A program made the position numbers and the translations under genes. From assembly GCA_033795365.1 (NCBI GenBank), contig JARYGU010000025.1, forward strand, positions 1 to 64,000: a stretch of DNA of 64,000 bases, read 5' to 3'. Origin of the DNA: JARYGU01 sp033795365 (lineage in GTDB: Bacteria; Pseudomonadota; Alphaproteobacteria; Rhizobiales; Rhizobiaceae). This document shows, piece after piece, positions 50,132 to 59,751 of this stretch; the first letter of the stretch is position 1, and every line of letters begins with the position of its first letter. Below the pieces are notes generated by a model that saw only the letters and a list, made by a program, of their open reading frames with translations, did not search any database and had not been told where the DNA came from.

Positions 50132-50368
50132 ATGACAGTCCAGACAAGGGTCAGGGAGCGTGCGGAGGAGCAGTCATCCTCCATGACGCCCGATCAACAG
50201 GCGATGATCCGCATGGTCGCAAACGACCTCCACCGCCTCAACCAGTCCGTCATGAAGGCGATCGAGGCGGGTGTATCCGTCGAGCTCGTCCGCTCCGCCC
50301 GCCACCACGGCGGCGACGGCAACTGGGGGGATCTGCTGATCCCGGTAATCGTCACCCAGGGCCGCTGA
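50132..50368 (+). CDS. small conserved-looking protein downstream of aceA
   Basis: The 78-residue product begins MTVQTRVRERAEEQSSSMTP and has an alpha-helical middle (DQQAMIRMVANDLHRLNQSV) and a C-terminal part with RSARHHGGDGNWGDLLIPV. No signal or membrane segment. GAGAGGAGAA precedes the ATG, a good ribosome binding site. I recall similar small genes next to rhizobial isocitrate lyases but know no function; co-expression with aceA is likely. Confidence 0.7.
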   Translation: MTVQTRVRERAEEQSSSMTPDQQAMIRMVANDLHRLNQSVMKAIEAGVSVELVRSARHHGGDGNWGDLLIPVIVTQGR

Positions 50369-50438
50369 GAAACGTAGCCGCGGGAAAGGCGGAGCGACCA
50401 CCGGTTGCCCTGCCTCCCCCTTTTTTTGACCGCAATCC

Positions 50439-51314
50439 TCAAACATTGCGGCTTGGCCGTTTGCCGGCGAAGAGGTCGGCATGGCTCTTGACCAGGCGGA
50501 AGAGCCTTTCGGAGACGGTCCGGATATCGCGGCGATGCCGGTCCTCATGATTGGTGACGATCCATAGCCCGTGGCGCAACTCCTTCAATTCCTCGCCCGC
50601 GCGCTCGAGCGCCGGATCGAGATCTCCGACGAAGCAGGGCAGAACCGCCCGGCCCGCCCCGGCGCGGGCAAGATCGAGCAGCGAACGCGGCCGGCTGACG
50701 AGGATGGCGATGGAGGAGCCGGCATTCTCTTGCGGCCAGCGCAGATAGGGCGAAATCGCGTCCTCCTGTGAAACGGCGAGCCATCGCGTGGCGCGGCCCT
50801 CCGGCGCGTTGCGCCGTCGATAGGCGGCATAGGCCACCTCTCCCGCAGCCCGGAAGGCAAGATGCGGCTCCTCCGGCGCCACCGCGCGCACGCCGACGTC
50901 GCTCTGCCGGTGCGCCAGCGTCGCGCGCCTCTCGGAGACCGACATATCCAGCCGGAAGCCGTCGCGCTCCGTCCAGACCGCATCGATGTTCTCGCAGATC
51001 AGCCAGGTGACCCAGGTGCCCGCCATCAGCCGGACGACGGTGGCCCCGTGCGCCTCGTGCCGCCAGCTTTCGACCTTGCGCACCGCCGCATCCATCTCCT
51101 GAAGCTGATCGAACAGCGACTGTCCGTCGCCCGTCAGTCGATAGCCGGTCTGGCTGCGCAGGAAGAGCTGCCGTCCGATCGCCTGCTCCAGCTCGAGGAT
51201 GCGCCGGCCGATCGTTGCCGGGCTGACGCCGGTCGCCTGCGCGGCGCCTGTCAGCCCGCCGTGGCGCGCCACAGTCAGGAATGTCTGATAGGAATCCCAG
51301 GCGATGCTTTTCAT
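50439..51314 (-). CDS. LysR-family transcriptional regulator
   Basis: The 291-residue protein has a LysR winged helix (about 3-65, GLTGAAQATGVSPATIGRRI) and a short ligand domain (about 90-290). It starts MKSIAWDSYQTFLTVARHGG. Neighbours (aceA block converging, chemoreceptors beyond) give no clear target. The lead motif WDSYQTFL is typical of one LysR subgroup acting next to metabolic genes. Confidence 0.88.
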   Translation of the reverse strand: MKSIAWDSYQTFLTVARHGGLTGAAQATGVSPATIGRRILELEQAIGRQLFLRSQTGYRLTGDGQSLFDQLQEMDAAVRKVESWRHEAHGATVVRLMAGTWVTWLICENIDAVWTERDGFRLDMSVSERRATLAHRQSDVGVRAVAPEEPHLAFRAAGEVAYAAYRRRNAPEGRATRWLAVSQEDAISPYLRWPQENAGSSIAILVSRPRSLLDLARAGAGRAVLPCFVGDLDPALERAGEELKELRHGLWIVTNHEDRHRRDIRTVSERLFRLVKSHADLFAGKRPSRNV

Positions 51315-51470
51315 TTCTGAAAAACATAGTTGGATTTCTCCCGTTCATAAAGAAATTTTTGCACCATATCCTTGGCCTGAATTGAGCGGGCCTTCGCGAT
51401 ACCCGCCTCCCTCGAAACCGGAGACATCCTGCGTCGGTCCGCCGCCGCAAGGGACTCCTTTGGCTGGAGA

Positions 51471-51710
51471 ATGGAAATGCAGGATATGCTTGGAATGTTC
51501 GTCCTCTTCGACTTGATGAGGAAGGAAAGGCGACGCCATCGTGAATTCGAGGAACTGCGGCGGCGGACAGCTCTGCGCGACGGCCTCGCCATATGGGCGC
51601 GGAGGCTACGCGCCGGTCTCCTGAAGCTCGAAAGATCGCAGGGCGCCCGCCCTGCTGAAGACGGCGCGAAAGAGACACCGCAACGTTGCGGCCATGCATG
51701 CACCCCCTGA
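51471..51710 (+). CDS. small basic protein, uncertain
   Basis: A 79-residue open frame begins MEMQDMLGMFVLFDLMRKERR with a ribosome-binding-like GGAG upstream. It has a short hydrophobic helix, then a strongly basic, helical region. It lies between divergent-looking LysR and MCP genes in a 459-base gap. I know no relatives; it could be a chance frame. Confidence 0.3.
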   Translation: MEMQDMLGMFVLFDLMRKERRRHREFEELRRRTALRDGLAIWARRLRAGLLKLERSQGARPAEDGAKETPQRCGHACTP

Positions 51711-51773
51711 ACCGCTTCGGCGGCTCAAGGGATGCACATTGACCAGGTTTTCCGTGGGATCGAGGCGCCGAAA

Positions 51774-53621
51774 TCAGGCGGCGCGATAGGCGGGAACGGC
51801 GCCTGATTGCTCGCCGACGTCGAAGCGGAAACGGGCGATCAGGGCCATCAGCGTGTCGGCCTCGCCGGCAAGCTGGCGGCTGGCCCCGGTCGTCATCTCG
51901 ACCATGGAGGCATTCTGCTGGGTCATCTGGTCCATCTGATTGACCGAGCCGTTGACCTCCTGAAGGGCGGCTGACTGATCGCGGTTCGCGGTCGCGATCA
52001 TGTCCACATACTGGCTGACGGCGACGATCTGCTCGCTGATGGACGCGAGGACCGCGCCGGTCTCCTGCACCAGGTGCGAACCGGAGCTGACTTCGTCGGT
52101 CGACTTGTTGATGAGCCCCTTGATCTCGCGCGCGGCTTCGGCCGAACGCTGGGCAAGCTCGCGCACTTCCTGCGCCACCACCGCGAAACCTTTGCCCGCA
52201 TCGCCGGCGCGGGCCGCCTCGATACCGGCATTGAGTGCCAGGAGGTTGGTTTGAAAGGCGATGTCGTCGATCACTTCGATGATCTGCTCGATCTGGCGGG
52301 ACGCCTCCTCGATGCGGCCCATGGCCGCGATCGCGCTGCCGACCACGGCCGCCGAATTGTCGGCGCTGCGCTTGGTCTCGGCGACCTTCAGATTGGCCTC
52401 CTGCGCCCGCTCGGCCGAGGAACGCACCGTCGTCGTGATCTGATCCACGGCGGCGGCGGTCTCTTCGAGGGAGGCCGCCTGAGCTTCCGTCCGCCTGGAG
52501 AGCGCATCGGCGGACTGGAGCATCTCGGCACCGTTTCGCTGGATGGAGAGCGCATTGGTCCGGATCTCGTCGAGCGTTTGCTGAAGGCGTTCGAGCGAGC
52601 CGTTGAAGTCCTGGCGAAGCTGCTCGAGCCGGCCGGTGAACGGCGTCTCGATCTGCCGCGAAAGATCGCCCTGGGCAAGCCGCCCGAGGCCGGCCGCAAG
52701 CGCATTCACCGCAAACTCGATCTGGCGGTCCATCTCCTGCTTTTCCGCATCGTTGCGCGCCCGTTCGGCCTCCGTTTCGGCATTGCGGGCGGAAACCTCG
52801 CGCTCGTATTCGATCTTCTTTGCCGCATTGTCCCGGAAGACCTCCAGCGCGCGGGCGATCTGGCCGAGCTCGTCGGCGCGGGCAAGACCCGGCACCGCTG
52901 TATCGAGGCGGCCTCCTGCGATGCCTTCGACGGCTACGATCAGGCCGCGCAGCGGCCGGACGGAGCGGCGGATCGCGGCGAAGGCCAGACAGCCGAAGAT
53001 CAGCATGGCGACGCTTCCGGTCATGACCGCGATGACCTGCAGGTGGTGGATCTCGGCGAAATAGACTTCCATCGGAATGCCGATGAAGAGCAGGCCGACA
53101 TTGGCGCCGGCGCTGTTCTTGATCGGGAAATAGCCGGTCATGAAGCTCTTGCCGAAAAGCTCCGCCGGACCATAATAGGCTTCACCGCGGGCGAGTACGG
53201 GCTGGGCGGGGTGGTCGGCGGCGAGCTTCGTGCCAATCGCGCGGCTGCCGTCCTCCTTCTTCACATTGGTGGAGACGCGCACATATTCCGTCCCCTCCTT
53301 ACGGAAGAGAGTGGCCACGCCCGAGATCGAGAGCGCCGTGCGGTCCACCAGCTGGTGGTCGGCGGCATCCGGTATCTCCTCGGCGCGAACGGCATCGAGC
53401 CGCCCGTCCGTGATCTCGACGCCGGCTTCGCCATTCGCCGCGCCGTAGAGGACCGCCATGCTCCGGCTGGCGGCGCGAGCGTCCTCGGTCGCGCTGGTCA
53501 GCACATATCCGCGCAAGCTGAAATTCATCACAGCGATGATGACCGCGATGCTCAGGAAGACGAGCGCGATCGTCATCGCAACATATTGATATGTCACCGA
53601 GGACTTCAGGACCCTGATCAT
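51774..53621 (-). CDS. methyl-accepting chemotaxis protein with Cache-type sensor
   Basis: The 615-residue chemoreceptor has a membrane segment at about 12-34, a periplasmic sCache-type domain (about 35-190, with GTKLAADHPAQPVLARGEAYYG and FGKSFMTGYFPIKNSAGANVGLLFIGIP), a second segment near 195-217, HAMP, and the MCP signalling hairpin with DDIAFQTNLLALNAGIEAAR. Ligands of such Cache_3-type sensors are often carboxylic acids. No CheR/CheB-tethering C-terminal pentapeptide is visible. The tail matches the next gene closely. Confidence 0.93.
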   Translation of the reverse strand: MIRVLKSSVTYQYVAMTIALVFLSIAVIIAVMNFSLRGYVLTSATEDARAASRSMAVLYGAANGEAGVEITDGRLDAVRAEEIPDAADHQLVDRTALSISGVATLFRKEGTEYVRVSTNVKKEDGSRAIGTKLAADHPAQPVLARGEAYYGPAELFGKSFMTGYFPIKNSAGANVGLLFIGIPMEVYFAEIHHLQVIAVMTGSVAMLIFGCLAFAAIRRSVRPLRGLIVAVEGIAGGRLDTAVPGLARADELGQIARALEVFRDNAAKKIEYEREVSARNAETEAERARNDAEKQEMDRQIEFAVNALAAGLGRLAQGDLSRQIETPFTGRLEQLRQDFNGSLERLQQTLDEIRTNALSIQRNGAEMLQSADALSRRTEAQAASLEETAAAVDQITTTVRSSAERAQEANLKVAETKRSADNSAAVVGSAIAAMGRIEEASRQIEQIIEVIDDIAFQTNLLALNAGIEAARAGDAGKGFAVVAQEVRELAQRSAEAAREIKGLINKSTDEVSSGSHLVQETGAVLASISEQIVAVSQYVDMIATANRDQSAALQEVNGSVNQMDQMTQQNASMVEMTTGASRQLAGEADTLMALIARFRFDVGEQSGAVPAYRAA

Positions 53622-53718
53622 TACAATACCCCAATTTTTTTGTTATGATAAAGATCAATTTATAAGAAAATCTGAACTTTTACCTATCAAATGGCGGGGT
53701 ATACGTACCATAAAACGA

Positions 53719-53746
53719 AAAATCCCGAGCACATGCCCGGGATTTT
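53719..53746 (-). terminator. terminator after the second chemoreceptor gene
   Basis: AAAATCCCG and CGGGATTTT pair around a 10-base loop, with TTTTTCG following on the minus strand, 24 bases past the gene stop. Confidence 0.85.
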
Positions 53747-53769
53747 CTCAACTCATGCCTGAAATATAT

Positions 53770-56295
53770 TCAGGCGGCGCGAGGCTGATCTTCGGATTCC
53801 GGTCCGGAAATTTCAAAGCGGAACTGTTCCACCAGCATCATCAGCGTATCCGCCTCGGCCGCGAGCTGGCGGCTCGCCGCCGTCGTCAGGTCGACCATGG
53901 AGGCATTCTGCTGGGTCATCTGGTCCATCTGGTTGACCGAACCGTTGACCTCCTGAAGGGCCGTCGCCTGATCGCGGCTTGCCGTTGCCATCATGTCCAC
54001 ATGCTGGCTGACGGTCACGATCTGCTCGCTGATCGAGGCGAGGACCGCGCCGGTCTCCTGGACGAGGCGGGCACCCGAGCTCACCTCCTGCGTCGACTTG
54101 TCGATCAGGCCCTTGATTTCGCGGGCGGCCTCGGCGGAGCGCTGGGCGAGCTCGCGGACTTCCTGCGCGACCACCGCGAAGCCCTTGCCGGCCTCTCCCG
54201 CGCGGGCCGCCTCGATGCCGGCATTCAGCGCCAAGAGGTTGGTCTGGAAGGCGATGTCGTCGATCACCTCGATGATCTGCTCGATCTGGCGCGAGGCATC
54301 CTCGATGCGGCCCATGGCCGCGATTGCGCTGCCGACCACGGCGGCGGAATCGTCTGCGCTGCGCTTGGTCTTGCCGACAACGATGTTCGCCTCATGCGCG
54401 CGTTCGGCGGAGGAGCGAACGGTGACCGTGATCTCCTCGACCGCGGCCGCGGTTTCCTCCAGCGACGAGGCCTGGGCTTCCGTGCGGCGCGAAAGATCGT
54501 CGGCGGACTGGCGCATCTCCGCGCCGCTGCGCTGGATCGAGAGCGCATTGCTGCGGATCTGGCCGAGCGTGTCCTGCAGGCGGACGAGCGAGACGTTGAA
54601 GTCCTGGCGAAGCTGCTCGAGGCGGCCGGTGAAGGGCGTGTCGATCTGGCGGGAAAGATCGCCCTGGGCCAGCCTTTCGAGGCCCGCGGCAAGCGCATTC
54701 ACGGCAAAGTCGATCTGATGGTCCAGCTCCCGCTTTTCCGCGTCGTTACGCGCCCGTTCCGCTTCCGCCGCCGCGCGCTGCTCTTCGCTCTCCGCCTCGA
54801 TACGGATCTTCGAAAGGGCGTTCTCCTTGAAGACGCCGAGCGCACGGGCCATGTCGCCGATCTCGTCGCGGCGGGCCTCGCCGGAAATGCCGGTCTCCAG
54901 GAAGCCATCGGCGATCCTGCGCATCGCGCCCGTGATCTGGCCGATCGGGCCCTTCAAGGTCAGGACCAGCGCCCCGCCGGCGAGGATCGCTATGAGGATG
55001 CCGAGAACGGTCGCGAGCACCGATACCTGATCGGCCTTCTCGCGCTCGCTGCCGGCGGTTGCCTTCTGTTCCTCCGCGAATTCGCTGAGCAGGTTCCAGA
55101 TGCGGTCGATCGATCCTGCCGCGGCGGCGAACTCCTCGGTGCGCTTCGCGCTCTTCTCGATCAGAGAGGCGCTGTCCGCGCCCATCTTTTCGAGCGCCGG
55201 CGCGAGCCTGCCGACGATGCCGTCGAAGAAGTCGAGGCCGCTGACGCGCAGATCGTTCATGTCGCCGAGAACGAGCTTGATCGACGCCATCAGCTTCGCG
55301 CGGCTGTCAGGCGTCGTCTCGCCGAGGAACCGCGCCGCGGTGATGCGGATCGAATAGACCGATTCGACGAGCTTGCGTGTCGCCGAGAGAACCGCTTCGG
55401 AGCGGATGATCGGCTCGTCCAGCTCACCGAAGATACGCGTGGCCTCGCGCATCTTCACTGCCGCCGCTCCCTGGATCTGCAGGGAGATCGGGCTGAAGCG
55501 CGCGATGCGGCGGTTCAGTTCCGGAACGGTGACGTCGGCGCCGCCGGTCGATGCGAGGATTTCGGAAATCTCTTCCGAGGTCTTCGAAATCGTGTTGCCG
55601 ATCGCTTTCTGCGGCCCGGTCAGGGTGCTGCCGATCGAGCGATAGGTCTTGCTGATAGCCGGGAAGCGCTCCTTGACGAGCTGGAGCTTGGCTTCGGGGT
55701 TCGCCGCACGCGTATAATCGGAGCTCAGGGACGAAAAGAACCGGCTTGCCGTCGTCAGCCGCTCTGCCTCGCGCAGCATGTTCTTGGCCATGTTCTCATC
55801 CTTGCGCAGGGCGCGCTGGATCTTGGTGGCCTCTTCGAGGATCTTGAGCTGCTCGGCCGCAAGGAAGATGAGGTTCTTCGACATGGCGTCGCGCAGCGCC
55901 ACCTCTTCCTCGCTGAGCGTCCAAAGACCGCCGATCCGCGCCTCGATGTCCTGCGTGCCGGCCTGCGCCTGCGTCAGCTTCGTCCGGTCCGCGTTCTCGG
56001 GCAGGCCGTCCACGGTGCGGGCCAGGACTTCCTTCTGATCGGCAAGCCGCGCATAGACCTCATCGCGGCTCTCGGCGGTCGTATGCTGCAGGAACTGGCT
56101 CATGCCCGCATAGACGTCCTTGAAGCCGCTCAGCGATTGCAGGACGCTGTTCGAGATCTCCATCCGTCCCTGCAGGAGGCCCGATGCATAAAGGCCCGTG
56201 AAGCCGACCGCGCAGATGCTGGCGACGAAGGGCAGGATGAAGAAGATGACTTTCGTCTGGATCTTGAAACGGGCGAGCACGCGGTCGATGAACAT
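53770..56295 (-). CDS. mcpZ: methyl-accepting chemotaxis protein, McpZ-like
   Basis: The 841-residue chemoreceptor has a membrane segment at about 19-41, a very large periplasmic domain (about 42-424), a second segment near 425-446 (VLATVLGILIAILAGGALVLT), HAMP and the MCP hairpin (DDIAFQTNLLALNAGIEAAR). A periplasmic region of about 380 helical residues is unusually large and matches S. meliloti McpZ, whose sensor is described as three helical modules. The start MFIDRVLARFK follows the chemoreceptor pattern; an earlier ATG adds 48 residues. Confidence 0.9.
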   Translation of the reverse strand: MFIDRVLARFKIQTKVIFFILPFVASICAVGFTGLYASGLLQGRMEISNSVLQSLSGFKDVYAGMSQFLQHTTAESRDEVYARLADQKEVLARTVDGLPENADRTKLTQAQAGTQDIEARIGGLWTLSEEEVALRDAMSKNLIFLAAEQLKILEEATKIQRALRKDENMAKNMLREAERLTTASRFFSSLSSDYTRAANPEAKLQLVKERFPAISKTYRSIGSTLTGPQKAIGNTISKTSEEISEILASTGGADVTVPELNRRIARFSPISLQIQGAAAVKMREATRIFGELDEPIIRSEAVLSATRKLVESVYSIRITAARFLGETTPDSRAKLMASIKLVLGDMNDLRVSGLDFFDGIVGRLAPALEKMGADSASLIEKSAKRTEEFAAAAGSIDRIWNLLSEFAEEQKATAGSEREKADQVSVLATVLGILIAILAGGALVLTLKGPIGQITGAMRRIADGFLETGISGEARRDEIGDMARALGVFKENALSKIRIEAESEEQRAAAEAERARNDAEKRELDHQIDFAVNALAAGLERLAQGDLSRQIDTPFTGRLEQLRQDFNVSLVRLQDTLGQIRSNALSIQRSGAEMRQSADDLSRRTEAQASSLEETAAAVEEITVTVRSSAERAHEANIVVGKTKRSADDSAAVVGSAIAAMGRIEDASRQIEQIIEVIDDIAFQTNLLALNAGIEAARAGEAGKGFAVVAQEVRELAQRSAEAAREIKGLIDKSTQEVSSGARLVQETGAVLASISEQIVTVSQHVDMMATASRDQATALQEVNGSVNQMDQMTQQNASMVDLTTAASRQLAAEADTLMMLVEQFRFEISGPESEDQPRAA

Positions 56296-56543
56296 GGCGG
56301 AAAGTCCCCCTGTTGGCGGCGTTCCACTCAGCTCTCTCGTCAAGAGCCTCCCAAGACCGAAACCGCCGGAATTGCAAAACAGACATGCGGACTTCGGCCG
56401 CGGTTCCAGGCTGCAATCATTGCGAACCACATCTTCCACTATGGGACGTGCGCGGTTCCGGAACTGTGCCGGAAATAATCAGGGGTAATCTTTAATAATT
56501 TGCCCAATGCCGATCGGGCATGCGACCGGGCGGATGGCGCCGT

Positions 56544-56693
56544 TCAGAACGGCCCGGCAGCAAAGCCGGCGAGCATGGCGACGAGAACGGCGGCTGCGAT
56601 GCAGTTGAAGGCGATCGCCCTTGAGCGCCGGCTCTTGTCGGCGGCAGCAGCGATGGCGACGGCGCGGGCGGAAGGACGGCGTTCGGCAGGCAT
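56544..56693 (-). CDS. small single-pass membrane protein, hypothetical
   Basis: A 49-residue frame reads MPAERRPSARAVAIAAAADK, then SRRSRAIAFN, one membrane segment (CIAAAVLVAMLAGFAAGPF split near its end) and a stop. GGAG lies 7 bases before the ATG. It lies in the gap between mcpZ and a flavoprotein gene and has no match that I know. Positive-inside charge distribution is right for a short inner-membrane peptide. Confidence 0.5.
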   Translation of the reverse strand: MPAERRPSARAVAIAAAADKSRRSRAIAFNCIAAAVLVAMLAGFAAGPF

Positions 56694-56853
56694 GGCGGTA
56701 CTCCGGTTACGAGATACGGACATCCGGTTGATCCGACCAGCCGGCCCACATCATGTTGCTTCCCGTTCCGCCTCCCGGAACCGCCGGAAACGCCGACAGG
56801 AAGCCAGCATCCGACACCACTCCTTAACGGAGCGTAAAGGCGCAGCCGCTTCC

Positions 56854-58035
56854 TCAGACGCTTTGCCCGGCCGCATGGCCCGACGCCCAGGCCCATTGGA
56901 AATTGTAGCCGCCGAGCCATCCGGTGACGTCGACCGCTTCGCCGATGAAGAAAAGGCCCGGAACCGCCTTTACGGCCATGCTGCGGGAATCGAGGCCTTC
57001 CGTAGCGACGCCGCCGAGCGTCACCTCGGCCGTGCGGTAGCCTTCCGAGCCGGAAGGCCGGATGCGCCAGCGGCGCAGGCGCATGTCGAGCGCGTCGATC
57101 TTGCGTGCCGGCTGGTCTGCCAGATGCCCCTCCATGCCGATCTCGGAAACGAGGAGTTGCGCCAGTTTCTTCGGCATATGCTCTGCAAGCACGGTCTGCA
57201 CCGCCTGCCGACCGTTCTGGCGCCGTGCCGATGCGAGCATGTCGGTCATCGCGACGTCCGGCAGGAGGTGCAGCTCTATCTCGTCCCCTTCCCGCCAGTA
57301 GGAAGAGATCTGCAGGATGGCCGGTCCGCTCAGTCCGCGATGGGTGAAGAGCATCGCTTCGCGAAACGCTGTTCTGCCGTGGCTCGCCACGATGTCGAGC
57401 GATATTCCGGGCAGGCCCTCGTGGGCCGCCAGCATGGCCGGGTCGAGCGTCAGCGGCACGAGGCCCGGACGGGTCTCGACCAGGGGCAGCCCGAACTGCT
57501 CGGCGATCCGGTAGGCGAAACCCGTCGCGCCCATCTTGGGAATGGATTTGCCGCCCGTCGCGATGACGAGAGAAGACGCTTCGGCCCTGCCGCCATCTCC
57601 TTCGATGCGAAAGCCGTGGCCGGTATGTTCGACGGTGGAGACCGGAGCGGACAACCGCAGCTCCACGCCGGCTGCGCGCATCTCCGCAAGCAGCATCGCG
57701 ATGATGTCCTTCGCCGAATTGTCGCAGAAGAGCTGCCCCAGCGTCTTCTCGTGCCAGGGGATCCGATGCCGCTCCACGAGGTCGAGAAAGTCCCGCGGCG
57801 TATAGCGGGCAAGCGCAGATTTGCAGAAATGCGGATTGTCCGAGATGAAGTTCTTCGGACCCGCGCCGATATTGGTGAAATTGCAGCGTCCGCCGCCCGA
57901 GATGCGGATCTTCTCGCCCGGCGCCCTCGCATGATCGACGATCAGTACGCGCCTGCCGCGCTTTCCCGCCTCGATGGCGCACATCATGCCCGCGGCACCT
58001 GCGCCGATGATGATGACATCCCACTTTTCCGCCAC
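56854..58035 (-). CDS. NAD(P)/FAD-dependent oxidoreductase, HI0933/YhiN family
   Basis: The 393-residue flavoprotein has an N-terminal dinucleotide-binding GAGAAGMMCAIEAGKRG, the family's GGGRCNFTN and the late GLFFIGEAVDVTGWLGGYNFQWAWASGHAAG. HI0933-type proteins are widespread but their substrate is unknown. It is probably transcribed alone, divergent from the glutamine-synthetase-like gene. Confidence 0.92.
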   Translation of the reverse strand: MAEKWDVIIIGAGAAGMMCAIEAGKRGRRVLIVDHARAPGEKIRISGGGRCNFTNIGAGPKNFISDNPHFCKSALARYTPRDFLDLVERHRIPWHEKTLGQLFCDNSAKDIIAMLLAEMRAAGVELRLSAPVSTVEHTGHGFRIEGDGGRAEASSLVIATGGKSIPKMGATGFAYRIAEQFGLPLVETRPGLVPLTLDPAMLAAHEGLPGISLDIVASHGRTAFREAMLFTHRGLSGPAILQISSYWREGDEIELHLLPDVAMTDMLASARRQNGRQAVQTVLAEHMPKKLAQLLVSEIGMEGHLADQPARKIDALDMRLRRWRIRPSGSEGYRTAEVTLGGVATEGLDSRSMAVKAVPGLFFIGEAVDVTGWLGGYNFQWAWASGHAAGQSV

Positions 58036-58213
58036 GCCGGCCTGCCCCCCGTTCGGTCTCCTCTCCTTTCCGCTGGCTGTGCGAAAGTCAACTCGCAGGC
58101 CCCGCTTCGCGCGCCTTTTCCGGCAGGTCGCGCGCCCGATTTGACGCCGCCCTCCCTAGCCAAGGCCCAAAGTCCAGCTATGATGGGCGATCCGAAACCA
58201 AACCCGGTGTGTC

Positions 58214-59650
58214 ATGCCATCAAAGAAAGCCGTTGCCCACACAGTAGAAAAAGCAGGCCGTTCTTCGAAAATTCCTCCCGCCCTTGCCGCATCGCGCGGC
58301 GTCAAAACCTGGAAAGAAGCAGCAGACTGGCTGAAGCTCAGGGGCATCGAGGATGTTGAATGCATCACACCCGATCTCGCAGGCGTTCCGCGCGGCAAGA
58401 TGATGCCGTCGTCGAAGTTCACCTCCAACACCTCGCTCGCACTGCCGTCCGCGCTCTATCGCCACACGATCTCCGGCGAATATCCGGAAGAGACCGGCAA
58501 CTTCCGCTACGAGCCGCGCGATAGCGACCTGAAGCTCGTCCCCGATCTTTCGACGCTCTCGGTCGTGCCATGGGAAACCGATCCGACCGCCCAGGTGATC
58601 TGCGATATCGTCGGCACCGGCGGCGAAAACGTTTCCTACACGCCGCGCAACGTCTTGAAGAAGGTCGTTGAACTTTATCGCGAGCGCGGCTGGAGACCCG
58701 TCGTCGCGCCGGAGATCGAGTTCTATCTCGTCGCCATGAATGACGATCCCGATTATCCGCTGCGCCCGCCGAAAGGCCGCTCGGGGCGCTCCATCCTCGG
58801 CGGACAGGGCTATTCCATCGCCGGGATCAACGAATTCGACGAGCTGATCGACGACATCTATCACTTCTCGGAAAAACAGGGACTGGAGATCGACACCCTG
58901 ATCCATGAAGAGGGGCCGGCGCAGCTCGAGATCAACCTGCGCCACGGCGACCCGATCGAGCTTGCCGACCAGGTCTTCATGTTCAAGCGCACGATCCGCG
59001 AGGCGGCGCTGAAGCACGGCATCTATGCCACCTTCATGGCAAAGCCGATGCAGGGGCAGGCGGGTTCCGCCATGCACATCCACCAGTCCGTCGTCGACAT
59101 CGAGACAGGCCGCAACGTCTTCTCCAATCCCGACGGCTCGGCGTCGAAGGAGTTCTTCCACTTCATCGGCGGCATGCAGACCTACGTCCCCAAGACGCTG
59201 GTGATGATGGCGCCCTATGTGAACTCCTATCGGCGGCTGACGCCGGAAATGTCGGCTCCGGTGAACAATGCCTGGGGTTACGACAACCGCACGACGGCAT
59301 TCCGCGTCCCGGTATCGGATGCCGCGGCGCGGCGCATCGAGAACCGCCTGCCGAGCTCGGATGCCAATCCCTATCTGGCGCTTGCGGCCTCGCTCGGCTG
59401 CGGGCTGCTCGGCATCATGAACGAGGTCGAACCCGGCCCCCCCACGGAGGACACGGCGAACGAAGGATCGATCGAGCTGCCGCGCGGCCTTTTGGAGGCG
59501 GTGTCGTTGCTGGAATCCGACCCCGCGCTGGCGAAAGTGTTCAGCCCCGAATTCATCGGCATCTATGCCGGGGTCAAGCGCGGCGAGTTCGAGACCTTCA
59601 TGCAGGTGATCAGCCCCTGGGAGCGGGAGTTCCTGCTGCTCAACGTCTGA
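58214..59650 (+). CDS. puuA: glutamine synthetase-family protein, likely gamma-glutamylputrescine synthetase
   Basis: The 478-residue enzyme belongs to the type I-like glutamine-synthetase family (EIEFYLV, PMQGQAGSAMHIHQSV). The gene 100 bases downstream encodes a flavoprotein of the PuuB type, which makes gamma-glutamylputrescine synthetase more likely than nitrogen assimilation by glutamine synthesis. The pathway also fits the putrescine importer potFGHI 12 kb away. A glutamate-ammonia ligase role cannot be excluded. Confidence 0.83.
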   Translation: MPSKKAVAHTVEKAGRSSKIPPALAASRGVKTWKEAADWLKLRGIEDVECITPDLAGVPRGKMMPSSKFTSNTSLALPSALYRHTISGEYPEETGNFRYEPRDSDLKLVPDLSTLSVVPWETDPTAQVICDIVGTGGENVSYTPRNVLKKVVELYRERGWRPVVAPEIEFYLVAMNDDPDYPLRPPKGRSGRSILGGQGYSIAGINEFDELIDDIYHFSEKQGLEIDTLIHEEGPAQLEINLRHGDPIELADQVFMFKRTIREAALKHGIYATFMAKPMQGQAGSAMHIHQSVVDIETGRNVFSNPDGSASKEFFHFIGGMQTYVPKTLVMMAPYVNSYRRLTPEMSAPVNNAWGYDNRTTAFRVPVSDAAARRIENRLPSSDANPYLALAASLGCGLLGIMNEVEPGPPTEDTANEGSIELPRGLLEAVSLLESDPALAKVFSPEFIGIYAGVKRGEFETFMQVISPWEREFLLLNV

Positions 59651-59751
59651 CGGGCGGCGGCGCCGGCCGCCTTTTTGATCACGGTCCGCTTCAGGAAAGG
59701 AACCGGCCTCCGGCTGCTTGGCGGTTCCCGACAATCGACGAAAGGCCCGCC

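Noticed and set aside
50430..50451. CCGCAAT/ATTGCGG hairpin next to a T-run
   Set aside because: The T-run precedes the stem on the plus strand and the hairpin overlaps the LysR stop, so it is not a working terminator arrangement in either direction.
53755..56478. 907-codon open frame on the plus strand
   Set aside because: It is antisense to the full mcpZ gene, with no recognisable protein.
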